This document shows, piece after piece, positions 1 to 11,631 of a stretch of DNA of 64,000 bases (position 1 is the first letter of the stretch; each line of letters opens with the position of its first letter). The notes under the pieces were generated by a model that saw only the letters and a list, made by a program, of their open reading frames with translations, was not told the DNA's origin and made no database searches. The stretch comes from Dugong dugon (lineage: Eukaryota; Chordata; Mammalia; Sirenia; Dugongidae). The translations under genes were made by a program, and so were the position numbers. Location: positions 93,125,819 to 93,189,818 of the forward strand of contig CM057471.1 of NCBI GenBank assembly GCA_030035585.1. The letters are read 5' to 3'.

Positions 1-552
1 ATTCAAAAGTGCTAATAGAAGGTTTCTATGAGGCAATTGTACAGAGGTTCTCTCTCAGGGACAGATACTATGGTGTTATGTTAGCTTCTTTTCCTCCATT
101 TTCAAAGGGGCAGGATTAATGATTGAATTAGTCTAGCACTGGATCCAGTTCACATTTAAAGTTACAGACACCATCTTGTGATACAGACCTCCACAGTTCG
201 GAAATGCTTCTTGAAGAAGACTGTTGCAATGCAAGAAATCTCTTGGGCTTTTCAAAACCACAGCCTAGATATAGTTTCTTTTCCTTCAAAGAGGAAACCT
301 GAGAGGGAACATTGAGAATACCTTTCACAATCAGTTCTTTCTGTGGACAGTTTTTGTCTTAAGAAACTTCAAAATGTTGTCCTCATTCTCTGGTTATCTC
401 CATTTCCAAGTAAGTCTCTAAAGCTTCATAGGAAGTAGTTTAAGGCATTTTCATGGTTTCTCATCCTTAATTTTCTTACTGACCGGTGAGCCGATGGGTT
501 CACAGGAGGAGAAAGAGAAAGGACATTTGAAGTTGTACAGTTACTCTCATAG
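1..552. other. Unique DNA, no gene seen
   Basis: All frames are broken by frequent stops and no repeat family, RNA gene or splice-flanked open frame is evident. Probably intergenic or intronic. Confidence 0.6.
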
Positions 553-748
553 GAGTCTCTGCGTGGTGCAAATGGTTACTGGGCTCAGCTGCTAACCAAA
601 ATGTTGGAAGTGTGAGTCCACCCAGAGGTGCCTTGGAAGAATGGCTTGCAATCTATTTCCAAAAAATCAGTCATTGAAAGCTCTATGAAGCAGATTTTAC
701 TCTGTATGGACTCACCATGAGTCAGAGTCAACTCCAGCTGATTTATTA
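553..748 (+). mobile_element. AfroSINE-type SINE, older 'MER-like body' variant
   Basis: This is a tRNA-derived SINE of the type shared by elephants and relatives. The head reads GTGGTGCAAATGGTTA (A-box region), followed by GCTGCTAACC. The middle has the Caatctatttccaaaaa variant body, and the 3' end carries ATGAGTCAGAGTCAACTCC, equivalent to the RTE 3' tail. Several substitutions and the lack of a clear target duplication suggest an old copy. Family assignment is from recalled consensus. Confidence 0.8.
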
Positions 749-1139
749 AGTTTCTCTCATAGATGAGGCCCATATCTCTGATGGTGGCCACATTTATTTC
801 ACAGGGGAGTAGTAAGTTTAAGGCTGTTTGAATCTGTTTCAAGGATGAAAAGAAAATTAGAAATTAGGCCCAGATTTATGATCCAATAATTTGCTATGTA
901 GATGACACTATTTTTCAAGATTTTTAGCTTTTGGTGTGAGTTAAATTTTAGATGTATCTTTATAGCCACAACAAGTTTTCTGGATAATATACGGCAAATC
1001 ATAAACTTTTTTTCCAAAAATGAGAAATGTTTATTTTGCGAACCACCCATGGATGTATATTCTCTTTGAACACATTGATACCTTGAATGTTTACAATGTT
1101 ATATACATAATATGAAAATCAAAAATAGCAACTGCTATT
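749..1139. other. Unique AT-rich DNA
   Basis: No repeat or gene recognised. Short open frames on the minus strand here have no coding features. Confidence 0.55.
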
Positions 1140-1310
1140 AAGGAGCCCTGGTGGTGCAATGGTTAAGCACTTGGCTGCTAACTAGTCACTCCTCAGCAGA
1201 AAGATGTGCAGTCTGCTTCCATAAAGATTATAGCCTTGGAAACCCTGTGGGGCAGTTCTCCTCTGTCCTATAGGGTCGCTATGAGTAGGAATTGACTCAA
1301 CAGCAATACG
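1140..1310 (+). mobile_element. AfroSINE-type SINE
   Basis: Starts GGAGCCCTGGTGGTGCAATGG and ends in CGCTATGAGTAGGAATTGAC. It has an internal stretch GGGGCAGTTCTCCTCTGTCC typical of the family. It retains the A-box but the B-box region is degraded. Confidence 0.88.
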
Positions 1311-1349
1311 TATTACTATTTATTCAGCAGCATACTGCCTAACAGTACA

Positions 1350-1352
<3 letters not shown>

Positions 1353-1391
<39 letters not shown>
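1353..1391 (+). repeat. (AC)n microsatellite
   Basis: About 19 uninterrupted AC units; likely length-polymorphic. Confidence 0.97.
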
Positions 1392-1394
<3 letters not shown>

Positions 1395-2285
1395 ATCTTG
1401 TTTAACAATTCTCCCTCCAAGGTAGTTAATATTATTCCTAACTTACTTTATTATTCTTGTTTTTATGAGTAAAAGGAAACTCTAAGAGACTCATGGTCTC
1501 ACAGCTAAAACATTGCTGACAGAATTGTCTGACATGAAAGCACAAGGTTTTTTTTTTAAGAAAGAAAGGTATAGGTTGCTATCTATATACTCCTCCATCA
1601 AGTAATCTGGAGAGATAAAAGTACTAGGAAAGACAAAAATCACTGTTTATTTGTACTGTCAGAGTAATCTGTATGTTGGGCTAGAGCTATTAGGCCCAAT
1701 TTTCCAGTGCGGACTCTGAGGGCTCACAAAATTGAGAATTGTTGGCTGTGAATTGTTTAATATCAACCAAGTGTTAAATAACAGAGTCTGGACTATGTGA
1801 ATCTGCTCACCATGTGCCTTTGTTGATTACTTAAAATTCACCAAGAGAGAATATTATGTCAGTCTGGTCATAGTCCATACAGCCAAGGTAGAATTTTCTT
1901 AGAATATGCCATTCGTATTCCAGCAGTAAGAGGTATAAAACTATCCAAGTGGAAGTACACAAGTTACGGGCCTGGGAGGTACACAAATATCCATGGAAAA
2001 CTGAGTGGTAGAATCAAAGTTGATGGGTCAACAGGTCAAACGGTGTAAATAGAGGCATTTAAACTTTGCACAGAGTTCAGGAAACATGTTCTGCAGCCTG
2101 AATCCTCAGGGCTTTGGAAGTTTGGGGTTTGAAGGACTTCTTGAGCCAAAATGTGGCTACTGTTTTCTCCATGTTTCATTACAAATTCAGAGCCATCTCA
2201 CTCTGGGAATTCGCCAATCCCTTCATAGGCCAGTCTGTCTCCTCTGTGTCTTCTCACCTGTAGTTGGCCAGGTAGAGCCACTGAA
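1392..2285. other. Unique DNA, no gene seen
   Basis: No repeat family or exon recognised; short open frames only. Confidence 0.55.
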
Positions 2286-2393
2286 TCTCTCTCTCTCTAT
2301 TGTATAGGTAGGTAGGTAGGTATATGATAGAGATATAGATAGATAGACAGATAGGCAGACAAACAGACAGACAGATCGATGGATAGATAGATA
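2286..2393 (+). repeat. Compound microsatellite (TC)n-(TAGG)n-(GATA)n-(CAGA)n
   Basis: A (TC)n run passes into TAGG, then GATA and CAGA tetranucleotide units with interruptions. The graded unit changes are typical of an old compound tetranucleotide array. Confidence 0.93.
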
Positions 2394-2395
2394 CA

Positions 2396-4109
2396 GCATA
2401 CTCTCGACTGGATACTGAGCTGCTGTGGCATTGGCTTTTCTACCCCGGTATACTCTTAGCAGCTAATGCATTTTCTCACTCTGCACATTGGTCTTCTCAC
2501 AGCAGGCCTTCCATAGTAAAAGGGTTTCAGAAACCCCCATTTACCACCATTTGGATTATCTACATTTCACCCGGCTTTTCCATTCAAGCACATTTTTAGG
2601 CCAAGAGCCCAGCAGTGTTATTCTTTTAATTTTATACGCCCACAGAGCTGAAGCATTTGAAGTGCAATTGTGGGACTGTGTACTTTTCAATTAGATGTTG
2701 GCATGCACAAACACTCACAGACACTAACTGGCACAGACCAACTACTATTCACTTAATTTAGTGGATATACTCTAATGGCATGGCCAATAGTAAAGCAATC
2801 TGGGAGCCTCGGGAAGTGTAGAAGCAGTGGAAATAATAGTCCACTGCATGACAACATGTCCTTGGGATAAGTTTTGCACATTTGCATAGCTTATTTCAAG
2901 AAATGAAGAATGTCATTCAGATTAATCTGCCAAATCTTGACAGGATATTGTTAACAATTGCCTTTTGCTGGTAGTTATTCACCTCTGTTTCCGTAAGTAT
3001 AGAGATCTAGAGAAGAGATTACTTCTTATACGAGTCAATGAGTAATTGTACTAAATCCTTTTTTACTTGAGAAAGCACAGGGCAGCGAATCCTCTGTCAC
3101 TATTTTCCTTCCGAATGCTGTGAATTTCCAAATTTCAAGTCCTTATTTTTTTTCACATAAAAAGTCTCTCGTTAAATATTCTAGATCTCTGTTTGGATGT
3201 GATATTTCTTTGTTTGGGGGCTTGTAGCCATAAATCAAAATTTTCATCTATTAGTGTTATTATTATTTATAAATTTCTAGTAGTCATTTTTATAGTCTAC
3301 AACTATGGGTGTTATTGTTCCCTATCCATCTTATAATTTCAACTAAATTGAGCAATGAAAATTTTATAGTGCATCCCTAATTGTTCACCAGACTGGAACT
3401 GTTCATACAAATTCTAAGCAATTATAAGGCTTTCTGGGAAACATTGGCAGCACACGCTGGATTAAATGTTTATAACAGCAAGCCAGATGGGAAACAGAGA
3501 TAAGGAAAATCTCATGGAAACTTACTTTCTTCCCCAAACCACAGCAAAACTATTTTAAATTAACCTGGCAAAGGGGAAGCATTTTCACACTGTTGACCAA
3601 TAAAGAATCTTTGGTAAGTAACGGCAGTTAAATTGTGGGAATGGATTTTATGAAGATATAACCCTTTGTGTTCACTGTGACCGATGGTACAGACACCATG
3701 TAGACAGAGTTGACAAATAAGACTCCAAGCACGTATCAGAGAATACAAAGTTAAAAAGAGACTGATTTAAAGTTAAAAATATGGTACATATTATACTGAA
3801 GGTGGAAAAAAATGCATGGAAATATTTAGCTGTATTTGAGAATGTTTGACTGAGACTCATGCTAAAAATACTTTAATGCTTGAGAACTCAGGTGAAGGCT
3901 GCCATTTTTATAGATAACATCTGTCTCTTAATGGAAGTAGAGCAATAAGTGTCTCCCACCTACCTGAGTTCCTGCTTGCTCCCTCTGATGTAATTAAGAT
4001 GACCTGAAAGATACGGAGGCAGATTTACAGTGACGCTAGTAATGGTGAAGCTTCAAGGTCCCTCACTTATATGGATTCTATCCCTCTAAGGCTCCCTAGA
4101 AATGTGTCC
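2396..4109. other. Unique DNA, about 1.7 kb
   Basis: No transposon, RNA gene or exon was recognised. The sequence is AT-rich with scattered short open frames on both strands, consistent with intergenic or intronic DNA. Confidence 0.5.
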
Positions 4110-4121
4110 ACATGCTGATAT

Positions 4122-4371
4122 TTTTTTTTTTTTTATTGTACTTCAGGTGAGGGTTTACAGAACAAATAGTTTCTCATGAAACAGTAGTACACATATTGTT
4201 TTATGACATTAGTTTACAACCCCACATGTCAACCCTCTCTCTTCTTGACCTTTTTTTTTTTTTTTGGTGAAAATATACATAGCCAAAGATAAACCATTTC
4301 AAAAATTTCTACATGCACAGTCAAGTGACATCGACTACGCTCTTCCAATTGTGCTACTATTCTCACTTTAG
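4122..4371 (-). mobile_element. Extra L1 3'-UTR fragments at the 3' end of the L1 copy
   Basis: A poly-T run at 4121-4134 is followed by a segment (about 4137-4250) containing GGTTTACAGAACAAATAG. The main L1 3' UTR just downstream has the same motif at about 4376. A second poly-T at 4251-4265 leads into a 'GTGAAAATATACATAGCC' segment like other L1 3' ends. So two further poly-A-bearing L1 3' ends are stacked against the main copy, by nested or serial insertion. Confidence 0.65.
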
Positions 4372-7300
4372 ATGAAGGTTTACAGAACAAAAGTTTCTCA
4401 TTAAACAGTTAGTACACATGTTGCACAACGACAATGGTTAACAACCTCACAACACATCAACACTATCCTTACTCAACCTTGGGTTCCCTATCACCAGCTT
4501 TCCTGTCCCCTTCTGCCTTCTAGCCCTTCTCCCTGGACTGCTGTGCCTCATTAGTCCCATTTGGTTTTATGGGGCTGTCCACTCCCTGGCTGAACAGTGA
4601 ACCTCGGAAGTGACTTCACCACTGAGCTAAAAGGGTGTCTGGGGGCCGTACTCTCGGGGTTTCTCCAGTCTCCTTTAGGCCAGTAAATCTTGTCTTTTTT
4701 TCGTGAGTTAGAATTTTGTTCTACATCTGTCTCCAGCTCTGTCCAGAACCCTCTGTTGTGATCCTGGTCAGAGCAGTCAGTGATGGTAGCCGGGCACCAT
4801 CTAGCGGTACTGGACTCAGTCTGGTGGAGGCCTTGGTAGCTGTGGTCCATTAGTCCTTCGGACTAATCTTTTCCTTGTATCCTGTTCTCTTCATTCTCCC
4901 TTGCACCCAAAGGGATGAGACCAGTGGAGTATCTTAGACGGCTGCTCATAGGCTTTTAAGAGCCCAGACGCTACTCACCAAGGTAGCATGTAGAACCTTG
5001 TCTTTATGAACTGTGTTATGCCAGTTGAGCTAGATGTTCCCCTAGACCATGGTCTCCACAGCCCTCCACCCAGCAATTCAGTCCCTCAGGGAGTTTGGAT
5101 GTGTCTATGGAGCTTCCATGGCCTTTCCTTGTACAAGTTGGGCTGGTTTCCCCAGTATTGTGTACTATCTCACCCCTCACCAAAGATACCACTTATCTAT
5201 TGCCTATTTAGTATTTCCCCACACACACCTCCCATCCCTGGTAACCAACAAAGATTGTTACTTTTTCTGCGTAAACTTTTTCATAGGCTTGTACAATAGA
5301 GGTCTTATACAATATTTGTCCTTTTGTGATTGACTTATTTCACTCGGCATAATGTCCTCCAGTTTCATCCATGTTATGAGATGCTTCACAGATTCATCAC
5401 TGTTCTTTCTCGCTGCATAATACTCCATTGTGTGTATGTACCGTAGTTTCTTTATCCATTCATCTGTTGATGGGCATCTAGGTTGTTTCCATCTTTTTGC
5501 TATTGTGAACAATGCTGCCATGAACATAGGTGTACATATGTCTATTCGAGTGACCACTCTTATTTCTCTAGGATATATTCCTAGGGGTGGGATTGCTGGA
5601 TGGAATGGTATGCCTATTTCTAGCTTTCTAAGGAAGCGCCATATCATTTTCCAAAATGGTTGTATCATTTTGCATTCCCACCAGCAGTGCATAAGAGGTC
5701 TGATCTCCCCACAGCCTCTCCAACATATGTTATTTCCAGTGTTTTTGATTTGTGCCAGTAATTTCAGGGTGAGATCATATCACATTGTGGTTCTAATTTG
5801 CATTTCTCTAATGGCTAGTGCTCGCAAGCATTTCCTCATGTGTCTGTTGGCCACTTGAATCTTTGGTGAAGTGTCTGTTCATTTCCTTTGCCCATTTTTT
5901 AACAGGATTATTTGTCTTTTTGTTGTAGAGGTGTTGGATTTTCTTGTAGATTATGCAGATTAGACCTTTGTCTGACTTGTACTGTCCAAAAAATTTTTCC
6001 CAGTCTGTAGGTTCTCTTTTTACTCTTTTGGTGAAGTCTTTTGAAGAGCATAGGTGTTTGATTTTGAGAAGATCCCAGTTATCTAGCTTATCTATTGGGG
6101 TTTGTGCATTGATGGTTATGGTTTATATCCTGTTAATGCCATGTACTAAGGCCTGTAGTGTTGGTCCTATTTTTTCTTCTATGAACTTTATAGTTTTAGG
6201 CTTTATATTCAGGTCTTTGATCCATTTTGAATTAGATTTTGTATATGGTGTGAGGTATGGGTCCTGTGTCATTTTTTTGCAGATGTATATCCAGTTTTGC
6301 TAGCACCATTTGTTAAAAAGACTGTCTGTTCCCCATTTGGTGGACTTCGGGCCCTTGTCGAAGATCAGGTGACCGTAGGTGGATGGATTTACATCTGGGT
6401 TCTCAATTTTGTTCCATTGGTCAATGTATCTGTCATTGTACCAGTACCAGACTGTTTTGACTACTGCATCTGTATAGTAGGTTCTGAGGTCCGGTAGTGT
6501 GAGTCCTCCAACTTTATTCTTCTTCTTCAAAAGTGCTTTACCTATTCGGGGCTTCTTCCCTTTCAATATAAAGCTAATGATTAGTTTTTCCATCCTTTGA
6601 AGAATGTTGTTGGTAATTGGATTGGGATTGCATTGTATTTGTAAATTGCTTTGGGTAGAATTGTCATTTTCACGATGTTGAGTCTACCTATCCATGAGCA
6701 TGGTATGTTTTTCCGTTTATATAGATCCCTTTGAGTTTCTTGCAGTAGTGTTTTGTAGTTTTCTTTGGATAGGTCTTTTACATCCCTGGTTAGATTTATT
6801 CCTAAGTATTTTTTTTTGGGGGGGGGGCTATTGTAAATGGTATTGTTTTCCTGACTTCCTTTTCATCATTGTCTTTATTGGTGTATAGGAATCCAACTGA
6901 TTTTTGTATGTTTATCTTGTATCCTGCTACTCTGCTGAATCTTTCTATTAGTTCCAGTAGATTTCTCATGGAGTCTTTAGGGTTTTCTATGTATAGTATC
7001 ATATCATCCACAAACAGGGGCAGTTTAACTTCTTCCTTATCTATTTGGATGCCCTTTATTTCTTTCTCTTGCCTTATTGCTCTAGCTAGAATTTCCAGCA
7101 CAATGTTAAATAAGAGTGGTGATAAAGGGCATCCTTGTCTTGTTCCTGTTCTCAAGGGGAATGTTTTCAGCCTCTCTCCATTAAGAATGATGTTGGCCAT
7201 TGGTTTTGCATAGATGCCCTTTATTATGTTGAGAAATTTCCCTTCTATACCTATTTTATTGAGAGCTTTTATCAGGAATGGGTGTTGGACTTTGTTGAAT

Positions 7301-7644
7301 GCCTTGTCTGCATCCGTTGAGATGATCATGTGATTCTTTTCTTTCCTTTTATTTATGTGGTGGATTATGTTGATTGATTTTCTAATGTTGAACCATCCTT
7401 GCATACCTGGTATGAATCCTACTTGGTTGTGGTGTATTATGTTTTTGATATGATGCTGAATTCTATTGACTAGAATTTTGTTCAGAATTTTTGCATCTAT
7501 GTTCATGAGAGATATTGGTCTGAAATTTCCTTTTTTTGTGGCATCTTTGCCTGGTTTTAGTATCAGCGTTATGCTGGCTTCATAGAATGAATTTGGAAGT
7601 GTTGCTTCCTTTTCTATGCTCTGAAATAGCTTGAGTAGTACTTT
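4372..7644 (-). mobile_element. L1 (LINE-1), 5'-truncated, minus strand
   Basis: About 3.3 kb of L1, running from a long 3' UTR (about 4372-5250) into the 3' two thirds of ORF2. The 5' end is cut inside the reverse transcriptase at about 7644, typical of truncated target-primed reverse transcription. A diverged pair of 12-mers (4110-4121 and 7645-7656, 10 of 12 matching) may be the target-site duplication and would enclose the whole block from 4122. Confidence 0.9.
5258..7644 (-). pseudogene. L1 ORF2 relic: reverse transcriptase and C-terminal region
   Basis: ORF2 of L1 encodes an endonuclease and reverse transcriptase that copies L1 RNA into DNA at a nicked target. The open piece at 6802-7506 is RT: it reads [11 protein letters not shown], then a DADKAFN block (canonical DAEKAF), [14 protein letters not shown], and the catalytic LFVDDMILY (FADD-type motif, at about 7003-7014). 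The piece at 6300-6593 is the next segment, and 5258-5692 is the C-terminal part, with the MHCWWECK zinc-knuckle-like start and WKQPRCP...MEYYAA. The endonuclease domain is missing through 5' truncation. Frame breaks separate the pieces, so it is not functional. Human L1 comparison is from memory. Confidence 0.92.
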
Positions 7645-7900
7645 ACAAGCTCATATATTTTTTAAAGTTTGTGAGAGGAAGTATTTTAACTACAGTTAGT
7701 TACGATTGCTGTCTCTTTCCACTCTGATTTCCCCTCCATCCTGCTTCCCCTTTGTTGGGTGTTAATTGGAGTGGTCGTTATTATGGGTAAGTGGAAGTTC
7801 CATTTGGGGTTGATTTACTGGGCTTTTTGGGGTATATTTATGTGAGAGCCAGTCAGCTCTACCTATAGTTAAATTATTGCTACTGTCCCAGTTTAGGAAT

Positions 7901-8097
7901 GGCTTCCAGCGTGGGGGGTTTAACCAGTAAGCAAGGTATGCACGGGTTTACTTGTGTTTACTTACTAATCTGTGGTGCACAATTTCACCTGTTTTTCACT
8001 ACAAAAACAGGTAAAACTGTGCACCACAGATTAGTAAATAAACACAAATAAGTCCATGTGTACCTTGCATATTGGGTAATCTATCCCTGGCTTCCAG
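7901..8097. mobile_element. Near-palindromic MITE-like element with 9-bp flanking direct repeat
   Basis: Two arms of about 80 bases are inverted copies: ACTAATCTGTGGTGCACA on the left (about 7964-7981) reappears reverse-complemented at about 8018-8035. The rest of the arms also pair, with some mismatches. The arms meet around 8000 with a very short loop. GGCTTCCAG occurs at 7901-7909 and 8089-8097, directly flanking the inverted repeat, as expected of a target duplication (hAT elements make 8 bp). There is no coding capacity. I do not recognise the family. Confidence 0.75.
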
Positions 8098-8795
8098 GAA
8101 TCTCCTACAATTCAGTCACTTGTCATGATAACATGAATGCACAGGTCAGAGGCCATATGGCACTATGACTATCTTATCCTCCTGGCATGCTTAGTGGAAG
8201 AGAAATAAGTTTTAAAATGCCTGCATCAAGAAGCTAGTCCATGGAAAACTCTTCTAATCAATAGATGTGTGAAAGTTGTTCAAGACTTGCAACATGAATG
8301 AGATGACTTTTTAAGAACTCTAAGTTGTGTTTTCCAAGACTTGGGAAAGAAACACAAACACAAACACTGCAAAAATTATTCAAAAATTTGGTAAAGCTCA
8401 AAGACATTTTAACTGCAATTTGGAGAGGTGTTGGGAGAATTTAAATGAAACAAGGAATTACAAATTGCTGTTTGGACATATATGAAGAATATCTTCTTTT
8501 TCAAGCTTTACTTTATTCATTAAAAGAATTAAGAGGACATTAATATAAAATTAACGGAATATGAAATGCAGGCGATAAAGGTGAGCAGTATAATCGATAG
8601 AAATGATTCAGATCTTGAGAAGGAAATTTGACAAAGATTTTCATAAAATACCAAAAGCAGGAATTCATTAACTTGAAGAGATATATTTTTAATAGAATAA
8701 ATGATTAGACCCTAGGATTGATGCTAATCCAGTAATGAAGAAAAATGGATCATACGAATTCATTTGGAGAAAAGGTTTAAATTTCTTCCTGCATT
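8098..8795. other. Unique AT-rich DNA
   Basis: No repeat or exon recognised; A/T-rich with no long open frame. Confidence 0.5.
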
Positions 8796-9480
8796 AATTA
8801 GCTTTCATTGTGTAACAAACTACCCCTAAATTTAATGGCTTAAACTACACCCTATGGGCCAGATCTGGCCTGTGGCCTATTTTTGTATGTCCCATGAGCT
8901 AAGAATCATTTTTACATTTTTGAAGATATGTTAAAAGCAGAAGGAAAAAGTAGCAACAGAGCCCACAAGTGGCTCACAAGGGCTAAAATATTTACTATCT
9001 GGTCTTTTACAGAAAAAGTTTGTCAATCTCTGCCTTAAAACAATTTACTTATCTCACTGTTCAGCGTGTTCATGATTTGGGCTGGGCTCAGCTGGACAAT
9101 TCTTCTGCTGGGCTTGGCTGATCTCACTCATATAGCTGCATTCAGCTGGTCGGTTACCTGAAGGCTGGCAATCTGATATGCCTCCACTTACAGATTTGAC
9201 AATTGGCTAGCAATCAACTGGGTTGACACGTAACTGGGCCATAGTCCCTCATATACAGTAGACAAGTCAGAGCTTGTTCTCATAATGATAGTTGCAGCAT
9301 TCCCAACAACAACAAACCCCAAATCCAAGTGCTTGTTAAGCCTCTGCTTGCATTGTATTTGGTAACATTCATCAAAGCACATGGTTAAATCCAGAGTTAG
9401 TGTAGGAGGATACTACCAAGTGGGAAAGTTGAAGGAAGAGGGAAACATTTGTGGCTATTCTTATGATCTACCATACTTGC
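8796..9480. mobile_element. Old interspersed repeat (unnamed), split by a MER20-type element
   Basis: The left piece (about 8796-8844) reads TGTGTAACAAACTACCCC...TTAATGGCTTAAA and the right piece (9033 onward) continues TTAAAACAATTTACTTATCTC. This matches a common old mammalian repeat that starts 'taacaaa-ttacc...agtggcttaaaacaac'. I am not sure of its family name. The right limit is approximate. Confidence 0.55.
8846..9032 (-). mobile_element. MER20-type hAT element
   Basis: Shows GGGCCAGATCTGGCCTGTGG at the left, CTAAAATATTTACTATCTGG toward the right, then CTTTTACAGAAAAAGTTTG, all typical of MER20. Flanking GCTTAAAC (8838-8845) and CCTTAAAA (9033-9040) are a plausible decayed 8-bp hAT target duplication (6 of 8). 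Orientation is given relative to my memory of the consensus and is uncertain. Confidence 0.78.
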
Positions 9481-10568
9481 TGATTTGACATGAAATAATG
9501 AAACTAACAAAGAAAGAATAAAAATAATAATGTCATTTACTATGAGGACATTGATAACAAAATCTTAAATAAGAGATGTTAACTCAATGAGTAAGATTAG
9601 CCACTGCACAAGGGAATTTGAAATTACCTGAAATCATTTTGCTCAGCTATGAAAGAAATTTGATAGGTGTTTTCCCAAATTTGACAATAATCCATGTAAA
9701 ATTTTATAACTAACCAGTTGTGAAGCTGAACAAAACTTTACTGAACTGTCAGTAATAGAAAGAAAAAAAAAAAACTTGATCAACCATGCTGCAAGAAATT
9801 TAATTATCTTTCTTTTATTGAAAATATATTACAAAATCATAGTCATATGAGTTAGTAATGAATACATATATAGCCAAAAAAAGTGGAGAGAAGTATTGTA
9901 GAGGTATGCCAGACATTTGATTAAGAAGTTTATTTTTCTGGGTCTTGTGAGGTATGTGGTATTTTCAGCTTTTCAAAATTTGTAATTCTTTGTGATTTCC
10001 TTATTCTAAAATATATTTACTTCCATAAGTAATTTTAGATACTTATATTTGTATTCTTTTCCTTATATAGGGCCTACAAAATTTCCTATGTCTCAAGCCC
10101 GATAAAAACTGGATCCACCCAAGAAAGGAACATAAGAGTTTCTGCTCCAGAGACCTAGACCTGGTCAAGAGAGCAGCTGGTGCAGAGACAGAGGAGATAA
10201 AGATGAAAGTTTCATCTTCTCATGTGTGGATATAGTGCTACGGTGTTGATGATGGCATTTGGAATCCCACATTTTCTTGTCAGCTCTATATTTGATTTAA
10301 AAGCCCTTCAGTGATCTTTTCTGCCCATGGTCAAATCACATGCAATCAATCAGCTGTAAGGTAATCAAGGGTGATCAACTCCATAGTTTTTGAAGACTGC
10401 TAAGCTGATATCTTAAAAAAAGAACCTTCTCACCATCATTACCCCCATTCCTACATCCCTGGCAATTTCCTTCTCATTGAGGAAGGTGTTTGGATGAGAC
10501 AGAGAGGGGTTTCCTTTGACAAGTGGAGAAAAATGCTTCTGAGAAATCAAGTAATTTTCCTATCAGTT
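9481..10568. other. Unique AT-rich DNA
   Basis: No repeat or exon recognised. Contains a poly-A run at about 9762-9773 with no recognisable retroelement attached. Confidence 0.5.
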
Positions 10569-11289
10569 AAACCCATTGTCATCAAGTTGATTCTGACTTG
10601 TGTGTCAGAGTAGAACTGTGCTCCATAGAGTTTTAAATGGCTCAATTTTTTGGAAGTAGATTGCCAGGTGTTATGGATTAAATTGTGTCCCCCAAAAATA
10701 TGTGTCAGCTTGGTTAGGCAATGATTCCCAGTATTGTGTGGTTGTCCTCCATGTTGTGATTTTCTTGTGTGTCATAAATCATAATCTCTGCCTGTGGTTA
10801 AAGAGGATTAGGGTGGGATGTAACACTCTTGCTCAGGTCACTTCCCTGATCCAATGTAAAGGGAGTTTCCCTGGGGTGTGGCCTGCGCTGCCTTTTATCT
10901 TATAAGAGATAAAAGGAAAGAGAGACAAGCAGAGAGTTGGGGACCTCATACCACCAAGAAAGAAGCACTGAGAGCAGAGCACATCCTTTGGAGCCCGGGG
11001 TTCCTGCATGGAGAAGCTCCTACTCTAGGGGAAGACTGATGAGAAGGCCGACAGAGAGAGAAAGCCTTCCCCTGGAGCCGACACCCTGAATTTGGACTTG
11101 TAACCTACTAGACTGTGAGAGAACAAATTTCTCTTTGTTAAAGCCATCCATTTGTGGTATTTCTATTATAGCAGCACTAGATAACTAAAATACCAGGCCT
11201 TTCTTCTGAGGCACTCTGGATAGACTCAAACCTCCAACCTTTCAGTTGGCAGCTGAGTGCATAAACCATTTTCACTACCTAGGGACTCC
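10569..11289 (-). mobile_element. AfroSINE-type SINE, split by an LTR
   Basis: Minus-strand SINE: its 3' tail is at 10569 (ACCCATTGTCATCAAGTTGA) and its 5' end at 11289 (...AGGGACTCC). The two halves, 10569-10668 and 11193-11289, join cleanly at CCAGG when the LTR between them is ignored. Confidence 0.9.
10669..11192 (+). mobile_element. MaLR-type solo LTR, complete, 524 bp
   Basis: Begins TGTTATGGATTAAATTGTG and ends near CACTAGATAACTAAAATA, the pattern of MLT1/MST-like (ERVL-MaLR) LTRs. The host SINE supplies a 5-bp target duplication, CCAGG, at 10664-10668 and 11193-11197. No internal retroviral sequence is present, so this is a solo LTR left by recombination between two LTRs. The final CA is mutated to TA. 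Confidence 0.88.
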
Positions 11290-11631
11290 AATTTGCTTTC
11301 GGTCACACCATTTAGTGGGGAAGCTAGGACTGAAAACAGTACATGTCTATTGCTGAGGGTCATTTTTTTCCTGTGATCCCCCTGGACTTTCATTCTTCCA
11401 GTGCTTACAGACTGATTCTCCAAATTAGTCAATATTTAAAGGTAGCTCATGCTAAGTATCTAATACAGTACATGTAATTTTTCATATGTGAAAATTCAGG
11501 AAGGCAGTTTTGAAGGCATCCATACCCTGTATGCCTTTGAATAATAAAGTATGGAATATGCAGAAGAAACAATGGGCAGTGAGTTCCCCCTCCCCACCAG
11601 GGATGTGGATTTATTTAATATACTATATGTA
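11290..11631. other. Unique DNA
   Basis: No repeat or exon recognised between two LTR-bearing blocks. Confidence 0.5.

Noticed and set aside
1353..1391. Possible CRISPR-like or satellite array
   Set aside because: Plain dinucleotide microsatellite without spacers; CRISPR is not expected in a mammal.
5430..5858. Plus-strand 142-codon frame in L1
   Set aside because: It is the reverse strand of L1 ORF2, not a gene.
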